NCBI RefSeq assembly: GCF_947169445.1
Contig: NZ_CAMVPU010000009.1
Location: forward strand, 43,324 to 107,323
Direction: 5' to 3'
DNA length: 64,000 bases
DNA from: an uncultured Butyrivibrio sp.
GTDB lineage: Bacteria; Bacillota; Clostridia; Lachnospirales; Lachnospiraceae
Shown: positions 53,482 to 61,462 of the stretch, piece by piece
Layout of the letters: every line of letters starts with the position of its first letter
Numbering within the stretch: position 1 is the stretch's first letter
The notes under the pieces: generated by a model
Told to the model about the DNA's origin: nothing
What the model saw: the letters and a program-made list of their open reading frames with translations, nothing else
Database searches by the model: none
Made by a program: the position numbers and the translations under genes

Positions 53482-55059
53482 ATGTTAAAAGATGGTAAGA
53501 TTTGGGTTGCCAATAATGACAATGGGGAAAATGTATTTCTTTTACCTAAAATGGCTAATCGCCATGGGCTTATCGCAGGAGCTACCGGAACCGGTAAAAC
53601 TATTACACTGAAGGTACTGGCTGAATCTTTTAGTGATATGGGTGTTCCTGTCTTTCTCGCAGATGTAAAGGGTGATTTATCCGGAATGGTCTGTGAAGGC
53701 GCAGATTCAGAGGATATGCAAAAGAGAATTCAACAATTCGGTCTTGATGAAGCCGGATTCGAATTTCATAAATACCCATCTACATTTTGGGATGTATTTG
53801 GTGAAAATGGTATTCCACTAAGAACTACCGTAACAGAAATGGGACCACTTCTTCTTTCAAGAATTCTCGGCCTTAACGATCTCCAAAGTGATATCCTGAC
53901 AATCACATTTAAAATAGCTGATGACAATGATCTTCTCCTTGTTGACACCAAGGATTTAAAGGCAATGCTCAATTATATTTCCGAAAACACTAAGGAATTT
54001 GCCGCAGACTATGGCAATATCAGCAAAGTCTCAATTGCCGCTATAGTTCGTGCAATTGTTGCTCTTGAAATTGCAGGTGGAGATAAATTTTTCTTTGAAC
54101 CTGCCCTCAATATCAGAGACTGGTTTGCCACAGGCGAAGGCGGCAAGGGAATGATCAACATTCTTGATAGCACCAGCCTTATCAATAATGGCCAGTTATA
54201 TGCCACATTCCTTCTTTGGATGATATCCGAACTTTTTGAGACACTTCCCGAAGTCGGTGATCTCGATAAACCCAAGATGGTATTTTTCTTTGATGAAGCC
54301 CACCTTTTATTTGATGATGCTCCCAAGGCTCTCATGGACAAGATTGAGCAGGTAGTTAAACTCATCAGGTCAAAGGGAGTTGGTATTTATTTTGTAACAC
54401 AAAATCCAAGGGATATTCCTGATGGCGTTTTAGCCCAACTTGGCAACAAGATTCAGCACGCCCTTCATGCATATACTCCTTCAGACATGCGTGCAGTCAA
54501 GGCCGCTGCAGATTCCTTCAGAGAAAATCCTGCTTTTAAGACCGCAGACGCAATTCAGGAACTTGGAGTCGGCGAAGCAATATGCTCGTTCCTTACAGAA
54601 GACGGCACCCCTTCAGTAGTTGAAAGAGTTAAGATTCTTCCACCTCAAAGTCTTATTGGCAGCATAGATGAAACTACCAGAGAAAAAGAGATTAAGCAGA
54701 GCATTCTTTACAGCAAGTATTATGAACCTGTGGATCCCGATTCAGCATATGAATTTCTTGAAAGAAAAGGCATTGCTGATGCAGAAGCAGCTGCAAAAGC
54801 AAAAGCTGACGAAGAGGCTGCCAAAGCCAAAGCAAAAGAAGACGCTGCCCTTGCAAAAGCTAAGGAAAAAGAAGCTGCAGCAGAAGCCAAAAAGAAAAAA
54901 CAGGCTGCAAAAACCGTTGGAAATGCAGTGGTAGGAACTGTAGGAAGAGAAGTTGGAAAAACGGTCGGTGGAAAATTTGGCAAGTTTGGTAAGACACTAG
55001 GTGGCAATCTCGGTGCAAGCCTTGGTCGCGGAATTCTTTCCACTCTTTTCAAGACTTAA
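53482..55059 (+). CDS. HerA-like ATPase of the DUF853 (YjgR) family
   Basis: About 525 residues. Walker A GATGTGKT is at residues 33-40 in ANRHGLIAGATGTGKTIT, and Walker B is MVFFFDEAHLLFDDAP. The fold is that of HerA/FtsK-like motors. Residues about 430-475 are an Ala/Lys/Glu-rich coiled coil, and the tail is Gly-rich (GGKFGKFGKTLGG). DUF853 proteins are widespread and little studied; NTP hydrolysis is likely. GGAG lies 6 bases before the ATG at 53482; the frame opens at 53470 without an RBS. Confidence 0.88.
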   Translation: MLKDGKIWVANNDNGENVFLLPKMANRHGLIAGATGTGKTITLKVLAESFSDMGVPVFLADVKGDLSGMVCEGADSEDMQKRIQQFGLDEAGFEFHKYPSTFWDVFGENGIPLRTTVTEMGPLLLSRILGLNDLQSDILTITFKIADDNDLLLVDTKDLKAMLNYISENTKEFAADYGNISKVSIAAIVRAIVALEIAGGDKFFFEPALNIRDWFATGEGGKGMINILDSTSLINNGQLYATFLLWMISELFETLPEVGDLDKPKMVFFFDEAHLLFDDAPKALMDKIEQVVKLIRSKGVGIYFVTQNPRDIPDGVLAQLGNKIQHALHAYTPSDMRAVKAAADSFRENPAFKTADAIQELGVGEAICSFLTEDGTPSVVERVKILPPQSLIGSIDETTREKEIKQSILYSKYYEPVDPDSAYEFLERKGIADAEAAAKAKADEEAAKAKAKEDAALAKAKEKEAAAEAKKKKQAAKTVGNAVVGTVGREVGKTVGGKFGKFGKTLGGNLGASLGRGILSTLFKT

Positions 55060-55084
55060 ACAGCCTAGCTCTACTCGAAAAATT

Positions 55085-55136
55085 AGGGATGTATAAATCG
55101 TATCATTACATGAAAAGATTTATACATCCCTTTTTT
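55085..55136 (+). terminator. Terminator downstream of the DUF853 gene
   Basis: A perfect 15-bp stem (AGGGATGTATAAATC with GATTTATACATCCCT) is followed by TTTTTT on the plus strand. Confidence 0.92.
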
Positions 55137-55170
55137 ATTGAAAAACTAATACTGTTTTTAGTTCACAAGC

Positions 55171-55336
55171 CTAGTGTAGCTGTTTTATATTAACTCGACT
55201 ATATGATTGCTATAATTTGAATCTACTGCGTTGTCATCAGTTGTCGATGGAACCCCATCGACGCCTTCTTCCGCCTTGTAGATTACAAATCATATCTAAT
55301 CAATATAGTCGAGAAATATAAAAACAGCAACACTAG
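55171..55336. repeat. 166-bp near-palindrome between DUF853 gene and carB
   Basis: Two arms of about 60 bases are near-perfect reverse complements. Left landmarks CTAGTGT, GCTG, CTCGACTATAT, AATCTAC match right landmarks GTAGATT, ATATAGTCGAG, CAGC, ACACTAG. The centre holds a second hairpin, GTCGATGG/CCATCGAC (55233-55252). The right end is 3 bases from the carB stop. No open frame lies inside. Confidence 0.8.
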
Positions 55337-55339
55337 CTT

Positions 55340-58300
55340 TTACAGCTTTACATGATATTCCTGAAGTGAACTAATATTTCCGCAGCCATTTAGGCGAACT
55401 TCGTGAATACCCTCCGCGGCAGCCTTGCCAGCCGCAACAGTGGTGATATAAGGAATACGAGCCTTAATTGCTGATCGTCTAAGGTATCCATCATCATGCT
55501 CAGCATCTCTTCCGATAGGAGTATTGATAATGAGTTGAACTTCTCCATTCTTAATTACATCTTCCACATTAGGACGACCACCCTCATAATTCTTCATTAT
55601 TCTGGTAGCTTCAATTCCGGCCTCTGTTATAAGCTCATATGTCTTACCTGTAGCAAAAATTTTAAAGCCGTCACTGGCAAAACTCTTAGCAAGCGCTGCA
55701 GCTGCAGGCTTATCCTCTTTATTAAGAGAAATCAGAACCGCACCTTCTGTTGGAAGTGCCATTCCTGCTGCCTCCTCAGCCTTAAAGAATGCCTCTCCCG
55801 GAGTTTTGGCAAGACCAAGAACTTCGCCGGTTGATCTCATCTCAGGTCCAAGGACAGGATCAACCTCAGGGAACATATTGAATGGGAATACAGCCTCTTT
55901 TACACCATAATATTTCGGCTCGGTAGTCTTCTTATTTGCAATAAGCTGCGGCACCGGTGAAGTGCGACCAGTAAGCCCGGAAGTAATAATATCTGTAGCA
56001 ACAGGAACCATCTTAATTCCACACACTTTGGAAACAAGCGGTACAGTACGGGATGCTCTTGGATTGGCCTCGAGAACATATACCGTATCATCCTCGATGG
56101 CATACTGCATGTTCATCAGTCCCACAACATTCATCTCAACAGCAATCTTCCTTGTGTACTCCTCAATAGTCTTAAGATGCTGCTCAGAGATATGCTTGGA
56201 TGGAATTATGCAGGCTGAATCTCCTGAGTGTATTCCTGCAAGCTCAATATGCTCCATAACTGCCGGAACAAATGCATTCTCTCCGTCACTAATTGCATCA
56301 GCTTCACATTCAAGTGCATTATGAAGGAATCGGTCAATAAGGATTGGTCTGTCAGGAGTTACTCCAACTGCTGCCTTCATGTACTCTTCCATCTGATCTT
56401 CATTTCTGACGATTTCCATTCCACGTCCACCAAGTACAAAGGAAGGACGTACCATAACAGGATATCCAATCTTGGAAGCAATTTTCTTGGCAGTCTCTAC
56501 ATCTGAAGCCATTCCCGCCTCAGCCATAGGAATTCCAAGTTTTTCCATCATCATGCGGAACTGATCACGGTCTTCCGCAAGATCAATTACTTCAGGAGTT
56601 GTTCCGAGGATGTTTACTCCTTCCTCCTTCAATTTAGCAGCAAGATTAAGCGGAGTCTGTCCGCCAAACTGTGCTATAACTCCAAGAGGCTGTTCCTTGC
56701 GGTAAATCTGGAGAACATCTTCAAGTGTCAATGGTTCAAAATAAAGCTTATCTGAAGTATCGTAGTCTGTAGAAACCGTTTCAGGATTGCAGTTTACTAT
56801 TATTGTTTCAAAACCAAGTTTTTTAAGAGCCATAGCAGCATGTACGCAGCAATAATCGAATTCAATACCCTGTCCGATTCTGTTAGGGCCGCCGCCAAGG
56901 ATCATTATCTTTTTATTCTCACCTCCGGAAATCTTAACCGGATTTTCTAAAGTTTTTTCATCCTGATAGGTAGAATAATAATATGCGCTATCCTCAGTTC
57001 CATATACATGAACGCCATCCCAGCATTCTTCAAGTCCTGCTTCCTGACGTGCTATTCTGATATTATCCTCGGAAATTCCGAGAAGCTTAGCCAGGTACTT
57101 GTCAGAAAAGCCATCTCTTTTTGCTTTAATAAGGACATCCTTTGATGGAACATTTCCGGCAAAAGAGCTTACCATAGCCATTTCTTCATCCACAAGCTCT
57201 TTTATCTCGTTAAGGAAATAATGCTTAACTTTTGTAATGTCATAAAGTTCTTCAACTGAAACACCCTTTTTCATAGCCTCATACATAAGGAAGTATCTTT
57301 CAGATGAAGCATTCTTTAACAGGCGAAGAATCTCTTCTTTTGACATTATTTCGAATTTCTCTACACATCCAAGACCAAATCTGTCTTTTTCAAGAGAGCG
57401 AATAGCCTTTTGGAAAGCTTCCTTGAAGTTCTTGCCGATACTCATAACTTCACCGACTGCTCTCATCTGAGTACCAAGCTTATCCTCAACTCCCCTGAAT
57501 TTCTCAAAGGCCCAACGCGCAAATTTTACTACAACGTAGTCTCCATTTGGAACGTACTTATCAAGAGTTCCAAACTTGGAATCAGGAAGTTCTGAAAGTG
57601 TAAGACCAGTAGCAAGCTTAGCTGAAACAAGAGCAATCGGGAAACCTGTAGCCTTACTTGCAAGGGCCGACGAACGTGATGTTCTGGGGTTAATCTCAAT
57701 AACAATAATTCTTCCGGTCTTTGGATCATGTGCAAACTGTACATTGGTTCCACCGATAACTCCGATATGTTCGACAATCTTGTAAGCCTGTCTCTGAAGC
57801 TCTTTTTGCAAATCCTCAGTAATAGTCAGCATTGGTGCAGTACAGAAGGAATCACCAGTATGGACTCCGACCGGATCAACATTCTCAATAAAGCAGACAG
57901 TTATCATGTTGCCTGCCTTGTCACGAACTACCTCCAGCTCAAGCTCCTCCCAGCCAAGGATTGACTCCTCAACCAGAACCTGATGAATAATAGATGCCTG
58001 AAGTCCACGGGCGCATACTGTCTGAAGCTCTTCCTTATTGTAAACAAGGCCGCCACCTGCGCCTCCCATCGTATAAGCAGGACGAAGGACAACTGGATAT
58101 CCAAGTTCATCAGCTTCCTCAAGCGCCTCTTCTATGCTATAACAAGCCTTGGAACGAGCCATTTCTATCCCAAGCATGTCCATTGTCTTTTTAAATTCAG
58201 TTCTGTCCTCACCACGCTCAATTGCGTCAACCTGGACACCAATAACTTTCACATTGAATTTGTCGAGAATTCCGGCCTTGTATAATTCAGAACACAGATT

Positions 58301-58588
58301 AAGGCCTGACTGACCACCAAGATTAGGTAAAAGAGCATCCGGCCTTTCTTTTTCAATAACTGCTGCAACGCGATCCACATTAAGCGGCTCGATATATGTC
58401 TTATCTGCCATTTCAGGATCAGTCATAATCGTCGCAGGATTGGAGTTAACTAAAACAATTTCATACCCAAGACTTCTAAGCGCCTTGCAAGCCTGCGTTC
58501 CTGAATAATCAAACTCACAAGCCTGCCCGATAACAATTGGTCCCGAGCCAATAATCAATACTTTATGTATATCAGTTCTCTGTGCCAT
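55340..58588 (-). CDS. carB: Carbamoyl-phosphate synthase large subunit
   Basis: A 1082-residue protein with the two duplicated ATP-grasp halves. The N-half starts VLIIGSGPIVIGQACEFDYSG, and the C-half has IMILGGGPNRIGQGIEFDY. An MGS-like allosteric domain ends it (about residues 940-1082). It makes carbamoyl phosphate for pyrimidine and arginine synthesis. The small subunit gene carA is not adjacent. RBS GGAGGAG. Confidence 0.97.
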   Translation of the reverse strand: MAQRTDIHKVLIIGSGPIVIGQACEFDYSGTQACKALRSLGYEIVLVNSNPATIMTDPEMADKTYIEPLNVDRVAAVIEKERPDALLPNLGGQSGLNLCSELYKAGILDKFNVKVIGVQVDAIERGEDRTEFKKTMDMLGIEMARSKACYSIEEALEEADELGYPVVLRPAYTMGGAGGGLVYNKEELQTVCARGLQASIIHQVLVEESILGWEELELEVVRDKAGNMITVCFIENVDPVGVHTGDSFCTAPMLTITEDLQKELQRQAYKIVEHIGVIGGTNVQFAHDPKTGRIIVIEINPRTSRSSALASKATGFPIALVSAKLATGLTLSELPDSKFGTLDKYVPNGDYVVVKFARWAFEKFRGVEDKLGTQMRAVGEVMSIGKNFKEAFQKAIRSLEKDRFGLGCVEKFEIMSKEEILRLLKNASSERYFLMYEAMKKGVSVEELYDITKVKHYFLNEIKELVDEEMAMVSSFAGNVPSKDVLIKAKRDGFSDKYLAKLLGISEDNIRIARQEAGLEECWDGVHVYGTEDSAYYYSTYQDEKTLENPVKISGGENKKIMILGGGPNRIGQGIEFDYCCVHAAMALKKLGFETIIVNCNPETVSTDYDTSDKLYFEPLTLEDVLQIYRKEQPLGVIAQFGGQTPLNLAAKLKEEGVNILGTTPEVIDLAEDRDQFRMMMEKLGIPMAEAGMASDVETAKKIASKIGYPVMVRPSFVLGGRGMEIVRNEDQMEEYMKAAVGVTPDRPILIDRFLHNALECEADAISDGENAFVPAVMEHIELAGIHSGDSACIIPSKHISEQHLKTIEEYTRKIAVEMNVVGLMNMQYAIEDDTVYVLEANPRASRTVPLVSKVCGIKMVPVATDIITSGLTGRTSPVPQLIANKKTTEPKYYGVKEAVFPFNMFPEVDPVLGPEMRSTGEVLGLAKTPGEAFFKAEEAAGMALPTEGAVLISLNKEDKPAAAALAKSFASDGFKIFATGKTYELITEAGIEATRIMKNYEGGRPNVEDVIKNGEVQLIINTPIGRDAEHDDGYLRRSAIKARIPYITTVAAGKAAAEGIHEVRLNGCGNISSLQEYHVKL

Positions 58589-58625
58589 GATGCTCCTCCA
58601 TATTTTCTATTACATTATCTTTTCC

Positions 58626-58654
58626 ATTGTATTAAATGCTTGGAATTTACACAA
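58626..58654 (-). promoter_or_regulatory. Candidate carB promoter
   Basis: The -35 TTGTGT (58649-58654), a 17-base spacer and -10 TACAAT (58626-58631) lie about 38 bases upstream of carB. No PyrR-type attenuator is visible in the short leader. Confidence 0.55.
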
Positions 58655-58698
58655 GGAAAAATTTAACAAATTAAAGTGATAAACAACCAGGTTAGCAA

Positions 58699-58724
58699 AA
58701 AATGCGCATCACTGTGCGCATTTT
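58699..58724 (-). terminator. Terminator downstream of the DegV gene
   Basis: A 10-bp stem (AAAATGCGCA with TGCGCATTTT) and 6-base loop is followed on the minus strand by TTTTTTGC. It lies 12 bases past the stop. Confidence 0.85.
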
Positions 58725-58735
58725 CTAATTTACCA

Positions 58736-59587
58736 TTATTCCGATTTTTCAAAATATGCAAAAGCAATTGCTCCGGGACCGGTATATGTTCCTATTGCAG
58801 CACCTGCTATAGCGAATTGCAGCTTATCTTCATACCCTTCATAAAGGACTTTTGAATCCTCAACATATTTCATCAGTCCTTCATTGGATAGCCCGGAATA
58901 CGCCAGACAAGTTGGCTTTGTCACATCAATACCACCGGTTTTCTTAACAAATTCCATAAGCATATTATGTCCGTTCTTGGAACCTCTTGCCTTACCTATG
59001 ACTTTCACCACCCCGTTATCAATTGTAATAACCGGCTTAATCATCAACAGATTACCCGCAAATGCCGCAACTGAGGATATTCTTCCTCCAAGCTTTAAGT
59101 ATTCAAGTGTATCAAAAACTGCAATTACATGTGCCTTCTTAATATCTTCTTCCATTATTTCCAGGATTTCTTTTGCATTTAAGCCCTGGTCTCTTAGCTG
59201 CACAGCTCTCTGCACAATAATATATTCAGAAATGCAGAACTGCTTGGAATCCACAACATGAATACTATCAGAAAACTCACTTGCGATCATGCAGGCTGAC
59301 TGATAACACCCGGACACCCCAGATGAAATCGTAAAGTAAATTAGTTCATCGCCATTTTCTTCTGCTGCCTTAAATTCTTCCTCATATTTATATGGCGGAA
59401 TCTGGCTTGTTTTAGGTATCTGATCGGTCTCGATAAGCTTCCTGTAAAAATCCTCACTTGACAGCGTCACTCCATCTAAATACTCTTCATCACCAAAACG
59501 CACGATGAGTGGAAGAACCTTTATATTCCACTCTTTAGCCTTCTCCTGCGAAATATCACTTGCTGAATCTGTTATTATTCTTACCAT
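58736..59587 (-). CDS. DegV family fatty-acid-binding protein
   Basis: About 283 residues. It starts VRIITDSASDISQEKAKEW, the DegV motif with the lipid-binding Ser/Thr, and continues with TSQIPPYKYEEEF and TISSGVSGCYQSAC. Members bind fatty acids for the FakA kinase or related uses; no fakA is adjacent. The frame extends to 59632, but GGAGGAG is 6 bases before the ATG at 59587, so the shorter start is preferred. Confidence 0.92.
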   Translation of the reverse strand: MVRIITDSASDISQEKAKEWNIKVLPLIVRFGDEEYLDGVTLSSEDFYRKLIETDQIPKTSQIPPYKYEEEFKAAEENGDELIYFTISSGVSGCYQSACMIASEFSDSIHVVDSKQFCISEYIIVQRAVQLRDQGLNAKEILEIMEEDIKKAHVIAVFDTLEYLKLGGRISSVAAFAGNLLMIKPVITIDNGVVKVIGKARGSKNGHNMLMEFVKKTGGIDVTKPTCLAYSGLSNEGLMKYVEDSKVLYEGYEDKLQFAIAGAAIGTYTGPGAIAFAYFEKSE

Positions 59588-59733
59588 TTGTCTCCTCCAA
59601 AATCCCTTTTTCAAAAAACGACCGTTGGTCATAAAAATTCGCTCATAGTTTCCGGCTCTCTTTTAATATTTGCGCCGTATATTTCATCATCAATGATTTA
59701 GTTTCCAAAACTGTTCAGTAGAATACCACAAAA

Positions 59734-59772
59734 AAATAAGAGCCGCAACAATTAAATTGCACGCTCTTATTT
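59734..59772 (-). terminator. Terminator downstream of the tyrosine phosphatase gene
   Basis: AAATAAGAGC pairs with GCTCTTATTT around a partly paired interior. On the minus strand TTTTTTTG follows. It lies about 100 bases past the stop. Nothing else is seen in 59588-59869. Confidence 0.8.
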
Positions 59773-59869
59773 CAACAATCTTCAACAATCTTACATCGAT
59801 TTATAATTAACTATATGTATTCTCGGATAAAGCTTCCAAGAATATATGTCGAAAACCGGATAATTAGAA

Positions 59870-60493
59870 TTACCCTTTCGGGAAATCATCATAAATAATC
59901 CCAAAGCTATTATCGTTCTCATCCCTGTAACTATCTGGATATTCTTCATTAGAATGACTTTCATAAAGTTCTGAATTTCCTTCAGAAAGTTCCTCCATAA
60001 ATCTCGGATCAGTTAAAATTGCTCTAAATAGCCCATGACATCCTTCCTGACAATCTCTCCATGTAGCATCAAAATTTCCTGTGTACCATGGATCTGCAAC
60101 ATCTCCATCTCTGTCGGCAAAATCCAGCATTTTAAATATCTTTTTATCCGGATCGCCACCAAATATTCGATTTAAGTCTCTGATATTGGCGCTATCCATC
60201 CCAATTATAAAATCGAACTTATCATAATCTACTCTGGACGTTAGTCTTGCTCTCTTGGCACTTACTCCTAACTCATTGTCATCAGTGCCAATACCATGCT
60301 CCCGTAGCTTTGCCCTTGCCGGCGGATAAACAGGACTTCCTACACCATTCCATATTTCATCTGTATGGGTTGCAGAAGACTCTATATGGAAATGCTCAGA
60401 AAGATCTTGTTTACTGACTATATCCTTCATAATAAACTCTCCAATCGGAGATCTACATATATTCCCATGGCAGACGAATAAAATTCTTATCAT
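59870..60493 (-). CDS. Low-molecular-weight protein tyrosine phosphatase with C-terminal extension
   Basis: A 207-residue LMW-PTP. The active-site loop CHGNICRS starts at Cys8, and the general-acid motif is ADPWYTGNF. LMW-PTPs are usually about 150-160 residues; this one carries an acidic extension of about 40 residues (ESHSNEEYPDSYRDENDN). No tyrosine kinase is in the window, so its substrate is unknown. RBS AAAAGGAGC. Its coding strand start neighbours the repeat-rich region. Confidence 0.88.
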   Translation of the reverse strand: MIRILFVCHGNICRSPIGEFIMKDIVSKQDLSEHFHIESSATHTDEIWNGVGSPVYPPARAKLREHGIGTDDNELGVSAKRARLTSRVDYDKFDFIIGMDSANIRDLNRIFGGDPDKKIFKMLDFADRDGDVADPWYTGNFDATWRDCQEGCHGLFRAILTDPRFMEELSEGNSELYESHSNEEYPDSYRDENDNSFGIIYDDFPKG

Positions 60494-60511
60494 TTATCTT
60501 TGCTCCTTTTG

Positions 60512-60594
60512 GTCCTAGGGGACGGGGTTTGTGGTCCATTTTCCATGTAATGCGCACCGTTACCGGCTGTTTTAGCACGACATATATCACGGTG
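60512..60594. repeat. Inverted repeats with GGGGACGG motif upstream of the phosphatase gene
   Basis: GGTCC at 60512 and GGTCC at 60534 flank GGGGACGGGG (60519-60528). A second inverted repeat pairs CACCGT (60555-60560) with ACGGTG (60589-60594). GGGGACGG-type sequences are common in Firmicutes REP-like elements, but no transposase is present. Low confidence. Confidence 0.3.
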
Positions 60595-60714
60595 ACAGAA
60601 CTATAATATCACAGTTTGTGTAATAAATAGGAATATCTAGGAAAATCATGGACATGAAAAGTAGTCAAAAAGTAGTAATGCACGGTTGGTGATTCTGAGA
60701 TAATCGGAGAAATG

Positions 60715-60738
60715 AAAAAAGACCGCTATGGCCTCTTT
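60715..60738 (-). terminator. Weak terminator-like hairpin before the repeat array
   Basis: On the minus strand AAAGAGGCC pairs imperfectly with GGTCTTT and TTTTTT follows. It would end transcripts that run through the repeat array from the nucleotidyltransferase fragment. Confidence 0.35.
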
Positions 60739-60753
60739 TCTGGCTTAGCAGTT

Positions 60754-61053
60754 TGACTTCATTTGATGTTTTCTCCATTTGAAGTCAAAGTGATAGCGCT
60801 TGCGATTGACTCAATTTCCAATCTCTACATTTGAAGTCATGATGATAAGTGCTTGCAATTGACTCATTATTCAATTATGCATTACGCGGTCATATCTAAT
60901 CATACAGTCAGATGACTCAAAAACTTCATAACATCATTTGCGGTCAATAATTTCCAACCAGATGATTGATTCATTTTTCAACCATTGTGATTTGCGGTCA
61001 TAAAAGATTTCCAAATTCCTTGACTCAAATACTGTAAATTATGATATGAGTCA
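60754..61053. repeat. Array of imperfect palindromes with 53-54 bp period
   Basis: GTCA elements lie at 60784, 60836, 60889, 60943, 60997 and 61050, spacings 52, 53, 54, 54, 53. TGACT- or TGATT-type elements lie at 60754, 60807, 60860, 60913, 60967 and 61021, spacings 53, 53, 53, 54, 54. Each TTGACTCA is followed about 27 bases later by a GAAGTCA, GCGGTCA or GAGTCA arm, so each unit is an imperfect palindrome of about 35 bases separated by 18-19 unrelated bases. The interior sequences are not conserved. Confidence 0.75.
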
Positions 61054-61066
61054 TTCCTATTTAATA

Positions 61067-61355
61067 TTATCCATAAATTCTAATACCATCCCTTAATATT
61101 TCATTCGTAAGTTCCAGATTATCTTTAAGCTGATCCAAATTAAGGACATCTACTCTTTTATGCAATGTCGTTCTTAATTTCTCGACAAGGCCATAAAATT
61201 TCAGCCCCTTAATATCAGTTGATATAAGAAAATCAAGATCACTGGACTCGTTGGCTTTTCCCTTTGCATAAGAACCAAACAAAATGCAATAATGGACAGA
61301 ATATTCATCAAATACTTCTTTCTTTACACTTGTCTTTGATAAATTCCATATCTAA
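61067..61355 (-). pseudogene. Minimal nucleotidyltransferase (MNT) gene with frameshifted N-terminus
   Basis: The intact frame (61067-61282) has the MNT motif LFGSYAKGKANESSDLDFLIS and a third acidic site in RVDVLNLDQL. Upstream in the same frame, KKEVFDEYSVHYCI continues the domain, but no ATG precedes it before a stop. A nearby ATG (about 61351) starts MEFIKDK in another frame and stops 13 codons later, as if one base were lost or gained. MNT proteins are often antitoxins paired with HEPN toxins; no HEPN gene is present. A rare start codon at 61282 (TTG) is an alternative. Confidence 0.6.
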
Positions 61356-61402
61356 AATACCATGTTCTTCATCTTCATGTGCACCTGCTTTTGGGCATAA
61401 AA

Positions 61403-61447
61403 AGGGTCTGTGAAAAAATGAGATAATCATTTTTTCACAGACCCTCA
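61403..61447 (-). terminator. Terminator downstream of the M13 metallopeptidase gene
   Basis: A perfect stem pairs AGGGTCTGTGAAAAAATGA with its complement around a short loop, and on the minus strand TTTTTATG follows. It lies about 15 bases past the stop. Confidence 0.88.
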
Positions 61448-61462
61448 TGGGTTCTTCAGTGA

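Noticed and set aside
54720..55052. Ala/Ser-rich minus-strand open frame opposite the DUF853 gene
   Set aside because: It mirrors the low-complexity coiled coil on the plus strand and has no RBS.
55340..58588. Retron or reverse-transcriptase element associated with the 166-bp palindrome
   Set aside because: No reverse transcriptase gene is present; the neighbour is an ordinary carB.
60754..61053. CRISPR array
   Set aside because: Repeat-like parts are too degenerate, intervening parts are only 18-19 bases, and no cas genes are present.
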